NCBI GenBank assembly: GCA_964439395.1
Contig: CAYTNV010000001.1
Span: forward strand, 62,001 to 126,000
Direction of reading: 5' to 3'
Length of the DNA stretch: 64,000 bases
Origin: JAUUSJ01 sp964439395
GTDB taxonomy: Bacteria; Bacillota; Clostridia; Lachnospirales; Lachnospiraceae
Made by a program: the position numbers and the translations under genes. Each line of letters starts with the position of its first letter. The stretch's first letter is position 1. Shown here piece after piece: positions 27,451 through 36,425 of this stretch. A model generated the notes under the pieces. It was not told where the DNA came from, did no database searches, and saw nothing but the letters and a program-made list of their open reading frames with translations.

Positions 27451-27882
27451 ATGAGTCTGTATCAGTTTTTTGCAAGCGATAGGCAATTAGAGGAGTATGA
27501 TAATCAAAGAATAGTATTGGATTCTAAAAAACAAATATTGAAAGGAAGGCGAGGAAAAGTATCTATTTCGGATGAAAGAAATGCTATTCGTATTTTGGTG
27601 GAAGATGATAAGGAATGTATGAATTTGTATACGGATAAAAAGTACGGAGCTTTTCTCGAATGGAATTATACTGATAAAAATGTAGAAGAAATACTTCGCT
27701 ATATTAGCAATCATTTAAAAAAAACTAGAGAGATAGAATTGTGGAATGTATGGCTAGGTTCTAAAGAGCAGATTAAGATAAAGAAATGTTGTGTAGATAA
27801 CTTGTCTATAGCAGATATAAAAAATATTTGGGGACAAGAATTTTTTAAGAATGCAGAATGTTTAAAAATATATAGAAGATAA
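27451..27882 (+). CDS. Conserved hypothetical protein
   Basis: 143 residues after TTAGGAGG. Begins MSLYQFFASDRQLEEYDN, mixed alpha/beta, no signal or membrane segment, no motif recognised. It occupies the IS-bounded segment. Real gene by ribosome site and codon use; function unknown. Confidence 0.6.
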   Translation: MSLYQFFASDRQLEEYDNQRIVLDSKKQILKGRRGKVSISDERNAIRILVEDDKECMNLYTDKKYGAFLEWNYTDKNVEEILRYISNHLKKTREIELWNVWLGSKEQIKIKKCCVDNLSIADIKNIWGQEFFKNAECLKIYRR

Positions 27883-28048
27883 GATATTTTATTGAAAAGC
27901 AAGTATATTTGTATATATCAATAAGTTGAGTAGATAGAGTTTAAAAGTTTTTTGGAAATGTAATATTTTTGAACACAGAATGAGATTTGGAAGAAATGAT
28001 GTGTAGGCGGATGTTAAATGGGTCTTGACAAAAAAGGCGAAAATGATA

Positions 28049-28162
28049 TATGATCCCGTCTTTGACAGTTGGAAAAAAGAAAAATCGCTGTATCCCAGTA
28101 AATACAAGGGATACAGCGATTTTTACTGTTGTTTCGAAATATAGTAATTTATTCTTTCCCTT
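28049..28162. repeat. 114-bp IS-end repeat, copy 2 (solo)
   Basis: Base-for-base equal to 26268-26381, same orientation, but without transposase sequence beyond the stop codon. Carries the same 17-bp hairpin. The two copies bracket 1.7 kb of small genes. Confidence 0.95.
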
Positions 28163-28345
28163 ATAAAATGAGCTTAAATAATAATAGTATATTCTTTTGT
28201 AAAGTATTATTTGCTCAAACATTAAAATACATCAATAAAACTGATTAAATTTAATCATTTTATTATGGCAAATATTGTGATAGAATAAAAAAAGTCAAAA
28301 AAAATGATATATTTTATTCTGACTGAAATAAAATTTAATTCTTAT

Positions 28346-28373
28346 TTGCAAAGAATAAAATATAGTGTATAAT
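28346..28373 (+). promoter_or_regulatory. SigA promoter of the leuA-araC fusion
   Basis: TTGCAA (28346-28351) and TATAAT (28368-28373) with a 16-bp spacer, 60 bp before the ATG at 28433. The leader is too short for a T-box or leucine attenuator. Confidence 0.7.
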
Positions 28374-28432
28374 AAGCAATGTTGTGACTATAATCGATTT
28401 TAATGAAATTTAGATATAAAGGAGAGCAAAAC

Positions 28433-30424
28433 ATGAAAAACGTTGAAAAATATAAGAGACAATATTTTATGCCACCTGTCTGTGAGTACGATTGGGCGAA
28501 AAAAGATCATATTGAGAAACCGCCAATCTGGTGTTCTGTTGACCTTCGAGATGGCAATCAGGCTTTGATTGAGCCTATGAGCTTAGATGAAAAATTGGAG
28601 TTTTTCCAAATGCTTGTAGATATCGGATTTAAGGAGATTGAGGTTGGTTTCCCAGCGGCTTCTGAGACAGAGTATATTTTCCTTCGTTCTTTGATTGACC
28701 GTGATATGATTCCAGAGGATGTGACAATTCAGGTACTTACTCAGGCTAGAGAACATATTATTAAAAAGACTTTTGAGGCAGTAAAAGGTGCACCTCGCGC
28801 AGTAATTCATCTTTATAATTCCACATCTGTAGCTCAGAGAGAGCAGGTATTTAAAAAAGATAAAGAAGAGATTAAGAAATTGGCAGTCGATGGGGCTAAA
28901 TTATTGAAAGAGTTGGCTGATGAGACAGATGGAAATTTCTCCTTTGAGTATAGTCCGGAGAGCTTTCACGGGACAGAAGTTGAGTATGCTCTTGAGGTTT
29001 GTAATGCAGTGCTTGACGTATGGCAGCCAAGACCAGAGCAAAAAGCGATTATCAATATCCCCGCCACAGTAGAGACAGCGATGCCACATGTCTTTGCCAC
29101 ACAGATTGAATATTTGAGTAAGAGATTAAAATATAGAGAAAATGTAGTATTAAGTCTTCATCCACATAATGACCGTGGAGGCGGAGTTTCTGACGCAGAG
29201 CTCGGTGTATTAGCGGGAGCTGACCGTGTGGAGGGAACATTATTTGGAAATGGAGAGAGAACAGGAAATGTAGATATTATCACACTTGCGATGAATATGT
29301 TCTCTTACGGAACAGATCCGGGACTTGATTTCTCCAATATGCCAATGATTCGTGAAAAATATGAGAGACTTACAAGAATGCATGTTTACGAGAGACAGCC
29401 ATACGCTGGTGATTTAGTATTCTCTGCATTTTCTGGGTCTCATCAGGATGCTATCGCAAAGGGAATGGATTGGATTGAGAAAAAAGCCGTAAAAGAGTGG
29501 ACGGTTCCATATCTTCCAATTGACCCAGTCGATGTAGGCAGAACTTATGATTCAGACGTAATTCGTATCAATAGCCAATCTGGTAAGGGCGGCGTAAGCT
29601 ATATCTTAAAACATAACTTCTCTATTTCTATTCCTGAGAAGATGAGAGAAGAGGTTGGATATGCGGTGAAACAGGTTTCTGATGAGGAGCATAAAGAATT
29701 ATCTCCACAGTGGGTTTACGAGATTTTTGAGGAAAATTATATTAACCGTATGCCACATTTCCAAATCCAGGAATGCCATTTTATACAGCAAGATGGAATT
29801 ATGGCGGAGGCAACAATTGCTTGTGGTGAGAAGAAAGCGGTTGTGGATGCCAACGGTAATGGACGTCTAGACGCAGTTAGCAATACGATTAAGCAGTACT
29901 TTGGAATTAGCTATGAGTTATCTATCTATGAGGAACATGCCCTGTCTCAAGGCTCTTCTTCTAAGGCTATGTCATATGTTGGAATTACTTGCCAGGGTAA
30001 GATGTACTGGGGTGTAGGTATTGATGAGGATATTATTAAGTCTTCTATCGATGCTTTAGTTGTAGCTGTCAATAAACTTCCTCAAATTGAGTCAAATGAA
30101 AATGAGCAAGATGACCGCTTAGTTGCCATGTTAAACTATATCCAGAGTAGCTACCAAAATGTAACATTGGAGAGCATGGCAACGCAGTTCCACTTATCTG
30201 AGCCATATATTTCTAAGTATATTAAGGATAAATCAGGCAGAACATTTGGAGAGCAGGTAGCTCGTATTCGTATGAAGAAGGCAAAGACATTACTTAAACA
30301 TGGAAATATGACAGTGGAGCAGATTTCTGAGGCTGTTGGGTATCAAAATGTAGAGCATTTTAGTCGTACATTTAAGAAGAGTTTTGATATGACACCAGTT
30401 CAGTATCGTAATAAAAATCGATAA
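28433..30424 (+). CDS. leuA: 2-Isopropylmalate synthase fused to an AraC-type DNA-binding domain
   Basis: ATG at 28433 follows AAAGGAGAG; 663 residues. Residues 1-555 are a complete LeuA2-type synthase: catalytic DLRDGNQ (37-43), metal ligands in HPHNDRG (243-249), GNGERTGNVD, then the C-terminal regulatory/dimer domain (about 430-550; GISYELSIYEEHALSQGSSS). It condenses acetyl-CoA with 2-oxoisovalerate, the first leucine-specific step. Residues about 560-663 are two AraC HTH motifs (LESMATQFHLSEPYISKYI; ISEAVGYQNVEHFSRTFKKS) ending in TPVQYRNKNR. The frame is continuous with no stop or shift between parts, so this is one polypeptide. No other leu genes adjoin. It may bind DNA in response to leucine; that role is inference. 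Confidence 0.93.
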   Translation: MKNVEKYKRQYFMPPVCEYDWAKKDHIEKPPIWCSVDLRDGNQALIEPMSLDEKLEFFQMLVDIGFKEIEVGFPAASETEYIFLRSLIDRDMIPEDVTIQVLTQAREHIIKKTFEAVKGAPRAVIHLYNSTSVAQREQVFKKDKEEIKKLAVDGAKLLKELADETDGNFSFEYSPESFHGTEVEYALEVCNAVLDVWQPRPEQKAIINIPATVETAMPHVFATQIEYLSKRLKYRENVVLSLHPHNDRGGGVSDAELGVLAGADRVEGTLFGNGERTGNVDIITLAMNMFSYGTDPGLDFSNMPMIREKYERLTRMHVYERQPYAGDLVFSAFSGSHQDAIAKGMDWIEKKAVKEWTVPYLPIDPVDVGRTYDSDVIRINSQSGKGGVSYILKHNFSISIPEKMREEVGYAVKQVSDEEHKELSPQWVYEIFEENYINRMPHFQIQECHFIQQDGIMAEATIACGEKKAVVDANGNGRLDAVSNTIKQYFGISYELSIYEEHALSQGSSSKAMSYVGITCQGKMYWGVGIDEDIIKSSIDALVVAVNKLPQIESNENEQDDRLVAMLNYIQSSYQNVTLESMATQFHLSEPYISKYIKDKSGRTFGEQVARIRMKKAKTLLKHGNMTVEQISEAVGYQNVEHFSRTFKKSFDMTPVQYRNKNR

Positions 30425-30442
30425 AAATATAATATAAATAAG

Positions 30443-30540
30443 AAGAGGATATTATAAAATAAATTTTCTTACAACATATTGATGAAATAATTCAGCAATA
30501 TATCCGTTAGAATTTTATATTTTGTAATATCCTCTTTTTT
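30443..30540. terminator. Bidirectional terminator
   Basis: AAGAGGATATTA pairs with TAATATCCTCTT over a long loop, with A/T runs either side; it separates the convergent leuA-like and lacI-like genes. Confidence 0.7.
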
Positions 30541-30553
30541 ATAAGTGATTTTT

Positions 30554-31528
30554 TTAAGCACTTTCTCTTATTTTTAATTTTATTAAAAAATCGGTAAAAT
30601 CTTTTTCAATATGTTCATTGTTTATTAATTTAACAATGTTTTCTGCTGATTTTTCTCCTAATGTTTTATAGTCCATAAAAACGGAGGTTAATTTAGGATT
30701 TAATACTTCATCATATTCATTATCGCCAAATCCAGCTACAGCAATTTGTTCAGGGATACGGATTTTTTTCTCATTCAGATATTTTATAACTCCCATTATA
30801 ATTCTATCAGTTGCACCGACAATTAAATCTGGCTGAATTTTTAAGATGTTTTCAGCTTGAGCATATGCGGATTCGATATTAAAATGAGATTCAAATAAAA
30901 AAAGTTGTTTGTCTTTATTTTTTTTAAATACATCACAAAATCCATTTTTTCTATCTATACCTACAGCTTTATCTATTTCTGTGCGACCGATATATGCAAT
31001 TCTTTTATAATTTTTTTTTACTAAATAATTGGCAAGTAGTTGTCCAGTTTTATAATCATCAATTTTACAGTATGGAATAATCTCAGATTTTTGTCCTACG
31101 ATAAGTACAGGTATATATAATGAAGATATATATCTTAAATGCTCTTCCGTAATGATACTTGAGCCGAGTATGATACCGTCTACTCCCTGAGCAACTAACG
31201 CTTTCATGCTATTAATTTTGTTGTCTTGACTAAGGTCGTCATACATGAAAAAAGGCTGATAGTCTAGCTCGTGTAATTTAATGTTAATTCCCTGCATCAT
31301 TCTTGAAATACTAGATGATCCAAATCCTTCAAATAATACGCCGACGAGATTGCTTTTTTTTGTCTTCAAACGGCTTGCGGCAATATTCATTTCGAATCCT
31401 GTTTTATCAATCGCTTTTTTTATACGCTCGGATGTTTTTTCTGAAACACTTCCACCGTTAAGGTATCTTGAAACTGTACTTTTAGATGTACTACTCAGTT
31501 TAGCGATATCTTCTATTGTTAATGCCAT
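30554..31528 (-). CDS. LacI-family repressor
   Basis: 324 residues: HTH at 3-25 (LTIEDIAKLSSTSKSTVSRY), hinge, and a periplasmic-binding-protein-like effector domain. Related to sucrose/beta-glucoside repressors of Firmicutes. Divergent from the PTS gene 365 bp away; three GGGAACGGTTTC sites in between are surely its operators. Expected to repress the PTS-esterase operon until the sugar or its phosphate binds. Confidence 0.93.
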   Translation of the reverse strand: MALTIEDIAKLSSTSKSTVSRYLNGGSVSEKTSERIKKAIDKTGFEMNIAASRLKTKKSNLVGVLFEGFGSSSISRMMQGINIKLHELDYQPFFMYDDLSQDNKINSMKALVAQGVDGIILGSSIITEEHLRYISSLYIPVLIVGQKSEIIPYCKIDDYKTGQLLANYLVKKNYKRIAYIGRTEIDKAVGIDRKNGFCDVFKKNKDKQLFLFESHFNIESAYAQAENILKIQPDLIVGATDRIIMGVIKYLNEKKIRIPEQIAVAGFGDNEYDEVLNPKLTSVFMDYKTLGEKSAENIVKLINNEHIEKDFTDFLIKLKIRESA

Positions 31529-31710
31529 ACAGAATCTCCTTTATTATTTTTACCTACGAATTAAAAAATAAATTTATTTTGTAGTGTCGGAGGATTTAAA
31601 ATCGTAGGCTCTATATCGGAAGTACCGAATATAAATATTATTTTACAACAAAATGAAAAAAAAATAAAGCATAATGGAAATGATTTTATAAACTACTAAA
31701 ATAAAAAAAT

Positions 31711-31722
31711 GGGAACGGTTTC
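31711..31722 (+). promoter_or_regulatory. LacI-family operator O1
   Basis: GGGAACGGTTTC, lying just upstream of the -35 box of the PTS promoter; the reverse complement GAAACCGTTCCC resembles the CcpA/ScrR class of operators. Confidence 0.8.
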
Positions 31723-31731
31723 ATAAAAATG

Positions 31732-31760
31732 TTGACATTTGTTATAAATAATGGTATATT
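31732..31760 (+). promoter_or_regulatory. SigA promoter of the PTS operon
   Basis: TTGACA (31732-31737), 17-bp spacer, TATATT (31755-31760). Transcription would start within operator O2. Confidence 0.85.
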
Positions 31761-31768
31761 ATGCATAT

Positions 31769-31780
31769 GGGAACGGTTTC
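31769..31780 (+). promoter_or_regulatory. LacI-family operator O2
   Basis: Second identical GGGAACGGTTTC, 58 bp from O1, covering the expected start point of transcription. Confidence 0.85.
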
Positions 31781-31823
31781 GTTTTTTGAGTAAATACTAT
31801 AGTGAATCAAATAAAAATGCATT

Positions 31824-31835
31824 GGGAACGGTTTC
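31824..31835 (+). promoter_or_regulatory. LacI-family operator O3
   Basis: Third identical GGGAACGGTTTC, 55 bp from O2, in the leader of the PTS gene. Confidence 0.8.
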
Positions 31836-31892
31836 AAAATATGACACTTGAAATTGGATGTGAGGTTATTAAAAAGAAAGGAGAATAAGTTT

Positions 31893-33854
31893 ATGGATCA
31901 CAAAAAAGTAGCAAGTGAAATTTTAGAAGCAGTGGGTGGAGTGGGAAATGTTATATCTTCTACACATTGTGCGACACGTTTACGTTTGGAAGTAAAAAAT
32001 CAAGATATTGTCAACAATTCCAAAATTAAGTCAATAAGAGCGGTCAAAGGACATTTTGTAACAGATGGGCAGAATCAATTTATTATTGGTGCTGCTGATG
32101 TGAGTAATGTCTATGACGCATTTGTTGAGATATCTCAGGGTGTGCAGGGACACGACAGCAGTAAAGTACAGTCAAGTATTCAGGAAACAAAACAGGCGTA
32201 TAGAAAGAAAAATAAATTATCAGCTGGAATAAAAGTAATTTCAGATATTTTTGTTCCAATTATTCCTATTGTCGTAGCTGGTGGTTTATTAATGTGTATT
32301 ACTGCGTTTTTAACTACACCAGGTTTTGTTTCCGCAGATAAGTCAATTGTAGAATTAATACCTAGTCTAGTAGGAATTGTCGGATTTTTGAGTCATTTAT
32401 CAGGAATTCCATTTACATTCTTGCCAGTACTTATTGGTTTTTCGGCTACCAAAAAATTTGGTGGAACACCTTTACTAGGAGCTACATTGGGCTTATGTAT
32501 GGTAGGAGGAGCATTAATTAATCCTGCTGCTACAGTAGGTGTGGATATTCCAGTATGGAAGATGTTTGGAATGCAAGTACAGCAAATAGGTTATCATTCC
32601 ACTGTCTTGCCTATTTTGGCAGCATCTTATATATTGGCAAAGGTAGAAGTATTTGGAAGAAAGAAGATTAAAAATGTATTAAATTTCTATGTCCCTTTTA
32701 TGGCGTTAGTAATAACGGCCTTTATTACTTTTATCGTAATTGGACCAATACTGCGTACTGCTGGATTTATGTTAACGGATGCATTAGTTTGGTTGTATAA
32801 TACTGCAGGGGTATTAGGTGGACTTATTATGGGTGTGCTCTATGCACCAATGGTAATTACAGGAATGCATCATACTTTTATTCCAGTTGAGACACAGTTA
32901 GTGGCAGATGTTGCAAAGACAGGTGGAACATTTATTTTGCCAATTGCTGCGATGAGTAATGTTGCTTTGGGAGCTTCCTCATTGGCAATTGCACATATTT
33001 ATCGAAAAGATAAAGAATTAAGATCGGAAGCTTTTTCTTCTGGTTTTACGTCTATTTTAGGAGTTAGTGAGCCAGCGTTATTTGGTATTAATTTACAATA
33101 TAAGTATGCGTTTATATCTGCGCTATGTGGTTCGTCAATAGGTTCAGCGTTTTTTGCAATTGTAAAATTGAGAGCGGTATCCATGGGAGCAGGCGGATTA
33201 TTAGGACTTTTATGTTATAGACCTGGTGATTTACCAGTATATTGTTTAGGCATGGTAATATCTATCAGTATTTCATTCGTTCTTACTCATATACTTGCTA
33301 AAACTTCATTAAATAAGAATGATATGGACAAGATAGATGAGGCAGAGTCTACAGATAGTAATCAAACTGTTGTAATAGAAGAAAAGTCTATGCAAAATAA
33401 AGATATTATTATTAATCTTCCACTGAGTGGAGAAGTACTTCCTATAGAAAAAAGCAGTGATGAAATGTTTGCACAAAAAACAATGGGAGACGGTATTATA
33501 GTAAAACCTAAGGATGGAAAGGTCTATGCTCCAGAAGATTGTCAGATTGCTTTTGTTTTTCCGACGGGACATGCAATAGGACTTAAGACAAAATCAGGTA
33601 TTACGTTATTGATTCATTGTGGTATCAATACAGTTAAGTTAAACGGAGAATTTTTTAAAACATATGTTGAAACAGAACAGGAAGTAAAAAAAGGAACGTT
33701 ATTGCTAGAATTTGATGTAGAGGGAGTCAAAAAAGCTGGATATTCTACGGAGACAATAGTTATTGCAACAGAACTAGATGAACAAGATAAAATTCAGATA
33801 TTGGCGAATGGCATGAATGAATATGGAAGTGAAGGGTTTAAAATTATTCAATAA
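31893..33854 (+). CDS. PTS IIBCA permease, Glc superfamily (sucrose/beta-glucoside/trehalose type)
   Basis: ATG at 31893 after AAAGGAG; 653 residues. IIB domain with phospho-Cys26 (STHCATRLRL), a ten-helix IIC domain (about 105-480), and a C-terminal IIA with phospho-His575 (LLIHCGINTVKLNG). It imports and phosphorylates a sugar using PEP. The domain order and IIB motif fit the sucrose/beta-glucoside/trehalose group; no phospho-glycosidase is adjacent, so the sugar cannot be named. Followed 147 bp later by an esterase that could remove acyl groups from the incoming sugar. Confidence 0.92.
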   Translation: MDHKKVASEILEAVGGVGNVISSTHCATRLRLEVKNQDIVNNSKIKSIRAVKGHFVTDGQNQFIIGAADVSNVYDAFVEISQGVQGHDSSKVQSSIQETKQAYRKKNKLSAGIKVISDIFVPIIPIVVAGGLLMCITAFLTTPGFVSADKSIVELIPSLVGIVGFLSHLSGIPFTFLPVLIGFSATKKFGGTPLLGATLGLCMVGGALINPAATVGVDIPVWKMFGMQVQQIGYHSTVLPILAASYILAKVEVFGRKKIKNVLNFYVPFMALVITAFITFIVIGPILRTAGFMLTDALVWLYNTAGVLGGLIMGVLYAPMVITGMHHTFIPVETQLVADVAKTGGTFILPIAAMSNVALGASSLAIAHIYRKDKELRSEAFSSGFTSILGVSEPALFGINLQYKYAFISALCGSSIGSAFFAIVKLRAVSMGAGGLLGLLCYRPGDLPVYCLGMVISISISFVLTHILAKTSLNKNDMDKIDEAESTDSNQTVVIEEKSMQNKDIIINLPLSGEVLPIEKSSDEMFAQKTMGDGIIVKPKDGKVYAPEDCQIAFVFPTGHAIGLKTKSGITLLIHCGINTVKLNGEFFKTYVETEQEVKKGTLLLEFDVEGVKKAGYSTETIVIATELDEQDKIQILANGMNEYGSEGFKIIQ

Positions 33855-34000
33855 AAACTAAGAAATTATATCAAAGACATAGAAAGGAGAGGCTTAGGAG
33901 ACAATCGAGATTTTTTGTTGTCTCATTGCCATCTTATTGTATTTGGCACGAAGTGTGATATCGCAATAAATATTAGTATGTTAAAAATGGGGTGTAAAAT

Positions 34001-34879
34001 ATGGACAATATATATGTTTACCGTGCAACAAAAGAAGAAAAATTTCAAGATTTTTTATTAAATGAAAGAAAAAAAATGAATTTTAAAAAAGAAGCAGTAG
34101 AAACAAGTCGGGAGTATATAGATATTTATATCTATTATCCATCGGGGTATAAAAATGAAATTTTGCCAGTATACTTCAATTTTCATGGTGGTGGTTTTGT
34201 TTTAGGATATTGTGAACAGGACGGACCAGCTTGTCAGTTTTTGGCAAATTATGCTAATTGTATTGTAATTAATGTAGATTATCTTTTAGCACCTGAACAT
34301 AAGTTTCCAGAACCAACAATTACATCTGCCGAAATGATATTAAATGTTTTAAAAAAGGCAGGACAGTATTTTCTTGATAGTCAAAATATAGTTATAGGTG
34401 GTCATAGTGCAGGAGGCAATATCGCAATTAGTACATATTTATATTTGAGAGAGTTGAAAAAGGAAGAAAATATAAAAGGAATCATCGCCGATTATGTTCC
34501 TATGAACCTTACTATTAGTGAGAATGAGGAAAAGCAATTACAGAGTGGAGAAGGTCTAGAGAGGATGACTCAATATAAAGACTGGTACTTAGCTGAACAT
34601 AATGATGGTTTTCACCAACTTGCCACTCCTTTGTATGCAGATTTGCATAGCTTTCCTTCTTCACTCATTATTTCAGCAGAATATGATCCTCTAAAAGGTG
34701 ATGAAGAGATATTTGTAGACAAGCTAAAAAAAGCAAATGTTAATGTCATATATAAATGTTTTGAGAATTGCCATCATGGATTTACACATACTTTGTTTGA
34801 ATATAATGAAGAGCAAGCCCAAAAGGCCTGGAAATTAATGGGAGATTTTTTGAAGAATTGTTTTTATAAAGATAAATAA
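34001..34879 (+). CDS. HSL-type alpha/beta hydrolase (acetyl esterase-like)
   Basis: 292 residues of the hormone-sensitive-lipase family: oxyanion-hole HGGGF near residue 64, nucleophile Ser136 in GGHSAGG, Asp in EYDPLKGDEE and His in CHHGFTH. No signal peptide, so cytoplasmic. Co-oriented with the PTS gene and followed by a terminator, so probably the last gene of the LacI-regulated operon; a GAGACAA/TTGTCTC hairpin (near 33898-33925) lies between them. Likely deacylates the imported substrate. Confidence 0.88.
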   Translation: MDNIYVYRATKEEKFQDFLLNERKKMNFKKEAVETSREYIDIYIYYPSGYKNEILPVYFNFHGGGFVLGYCEQDGPACQFLANYANCIVINVDYLLAPEHKFPEPTITSAEMILNVLKKAGQYFLDSQNIVIGGHSAGGNIAISTYLYLRELKKEENIKGIIADYVPMNLTISENEEKQLQSGEGLERMTQYKDWYLAEHNDGFHQLATPLYADLHSFPSSLIISAEYDPLKGDEEIFVDKLKKANVNVIYKCFENCHHGFTHTLFEYNEEQAQKAWKLMGDFLKNCFYKDK

Positions 34880-34927
34880 GGGGCTTGATTTAAAGAAAAA
34901 AGAATAGAAAATGCAATTCAGTATAAT

Positions 34928-34976
34928 AAAACTCAGATATTTCTGATTTTCTATAAAGAGAGATATCTGAGTTTTT
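34928..34976 (+). terminator. Terminator after the esterase gene
   Basis: AAAACTCAGATAT pairs with ATATCTGAGTTTT and runs into T residues. Confidence 0.8.
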
Positions 34977-35045
34977 ATTATAAAAGTCCTTATTAAGTAT
35001 TAAAAATTTCATCAAGTAAACAAAAAAATATATTTATTATAAAAA

Positions 35046-35729
35046 TTATTGGTTTCCTGATGGGAAAAATGGCCTTAAAGCATTAGCAACTGACGAAATA
35101 GGCATTGTCTGCAGCCAAATATGACCGGGACCTGTAATAATTGTATTAAATAAGCCTTCTCCACCAAAGAGAGCATTTTTTACTCCGGGAACTGTCTGGA
35201 TATCAATATCGCAGCTTGCTGTCATAGCAGCGACATATCCTGTGTCCACAACAATCTGTTGTCCTGGAGATAATTCATACTCAATAACATGACCATCGAA
35301 TTCTGCAAATGCGATTCCATTTCCTGAGACTTTCTGCATAATAAAACCTTCTCCGCCGAAAAATCCAGCTCCCAATTTTTTTTGAAAATGAACGGATAAA
35401 GAAACTGTTTCCTCAGAAGCTAAAAATGCTCTTTTTTGGAAAATCATATCCTTTCCTGGACTAATCTCAAAAGCTTTGATGCTTCCAGGAAAGGAAGAAG
35501 CAAAAGCGATTAATCCCTGCCCTCTTTTTGCCGTATAGCGATTTTGAAACATTGCTTCTCCTGCGAACATTCTTCCGAAAGCTTTTCCTATTCCACCGTT
35601 TGTGGATGTTTTCATTTCCATATTTGGACTCATCCATGCCATGGAACCTTTTTCTGTAATCATTGTCTCACCGTCTTCAAGACGACAGATGACAACGGGA
35701 AGAGTATCTCCTTTAATCTCATATTGCAT
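35046..35729 (-). CDS. AIM24/TIGR00266 family protein
   Basis: 227 residues, nearly all beta structure, of the TIGR00266 (AIM24-like, formerly DUF124) family: MQYEIKGDTLPVVICRLEDG start, Gly-rich turns (GGEGFIMQKVSGNG; GGEGLFNTIITGPG). Length is typical. Bacterial role unknown; the family forms a duplicated double-psi-like barrel, and the yeast homologue is mitochondrial. Monocistronic, start after GGAGG. Confidence 0.9.
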   Translation of the reverse strand: MQYEIKGDTLPVVICRLEDGETMITEKGSMAWMSPNMEMKTSTNGGIGKAFGRMFAGEAMFQNRYTAKRGQGLIAFASSFPGSIKAFEISPGKDMIFQKRAFLASEETVSLSVHFQKKLGAGFFGGEGFIMQKVSGNGIAFAEFDGHVIEYELSPGQQIVVDTGYVAAMTASCDIDIQTVPGVKNALFGGEGLFNTIITGPGHIWLQTMPISSVANALRPFFPSGNQ

Positions 35730-35881
35730 ATAAATTCCTCCCTAAATTTTTTTATTTTCACAATATATTTTTTTGAATTTATTATATATAATAACATAAA
35801 ACTAAGGAAAAAGGAACGGAATACATACAAAACTTAAAAGTAATAAGATTATAATAGGGAAAAAGACTGCATTACAGAGTT

Positions 35882-35998
35882 TTATACTAAACTGACATAT
35901 TTGCTATCGCAGATATCATATATAAAGGAAAATTCGAGTGTTTCTCCATAATCGCATCTGTATTCATATTCCAAGTTATCCTCTGCGTGGATATCCAT
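35882..35998 (-). other. 38-codon frame, possible gene tail
   Basis: Within the 700-bp gap 35730-36425 the minus strand reads MDIHAEDNLEYEYRCDYGET and continues to SKYVSLV, protein-like in composition and open for eight more codons upstream of the ATG before TGA. No ribosome site, no known family. Probably the C-terminal stub of a lost gene. Confidence 0.25.
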
Positions 35999-36108
35999 GT
36001 TAGTCTGCCAAATGCCGAATCAAATAGAAGAAAACCCAATTTGCTTCGTCGTTTGACAGGGACTTTCGCAGTAAATGATAAAATTTGAAAAATAGGGATA
36101 ATTATATA

Positions 36109-36137
36109 TTGTACTTTTTTAGAGATAAGAATATAAT
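36109..36137 (+). promoter_or_regulatory. SigA promoter
   Basis: TTGTAC (36109-36114), 17 bp, TATAAT (36132-36137). Next gene downstream is the ZIP transporter at 36426, with a repeat between. Confidence 0.75.
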
Positions 36138-36138
36138 G

Positions 36139-36158
36139 TAGTTAGTTTAAACTAACTA
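36139..36158. promoter_or_regulatory. Perfect 20-bp palindrome, DtxR/MntR-like metal box
   Basis: TAGTTAGTTTAAACTAACTA is fully self-complementary and lies right after the -10 box, where a repressor would block transcription. Size and TTAG...CTAA halves recall DtxR/IdeR/MntR sites of Clostridia. Its nearest downstream gene encodes a ZIP metal transporter. Confidence 0.65.
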
Positions 36159-36208
36159 ATATAAAGGAATTGAATTACGAAGTTCGTATTGTTTTATATG
36201 TTTCAAGT

Positions 36209-36292
36209 ATACTATGTTTTATGCCTTATGGGAGATAACAATTATGCTGCTCCATAAGATATAAAGTATATCCACAGAGAAAACTAGAATTT
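36209..36292. repeat. Small palindromic repeat, hairpin-only copy
   Basis: GTATAC (after TTTCAA) then ATGCCTTATGGGAGATAACA...GCTGCTCCATAAGATATA, forming an imperfect hairpin, then TATATCCACAGAG. Same modules and order as the right side of R1. Confidence 0.8.
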
Positions 36293-36425
36293 ATATGCTT
36301 CTGGTGGGAAAAACAGTTTCGCCATTTTATAATGTATTTTTTGGAGTAGAAAAAGTCAAAAAAGAATCACAAAATATTAAAAAGGAGATTATATATAATA
36401 ATAGAGAGAAAGACAAGGTGATTTT

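Noticed and set aside
28163..28432. A leucine T-box or attenuator before the leuA-like gene
   Set aside because: The promoter lies only 60 bp before the ATG, leaving no room for a T-box; no specifier or T-box consensus was seen.
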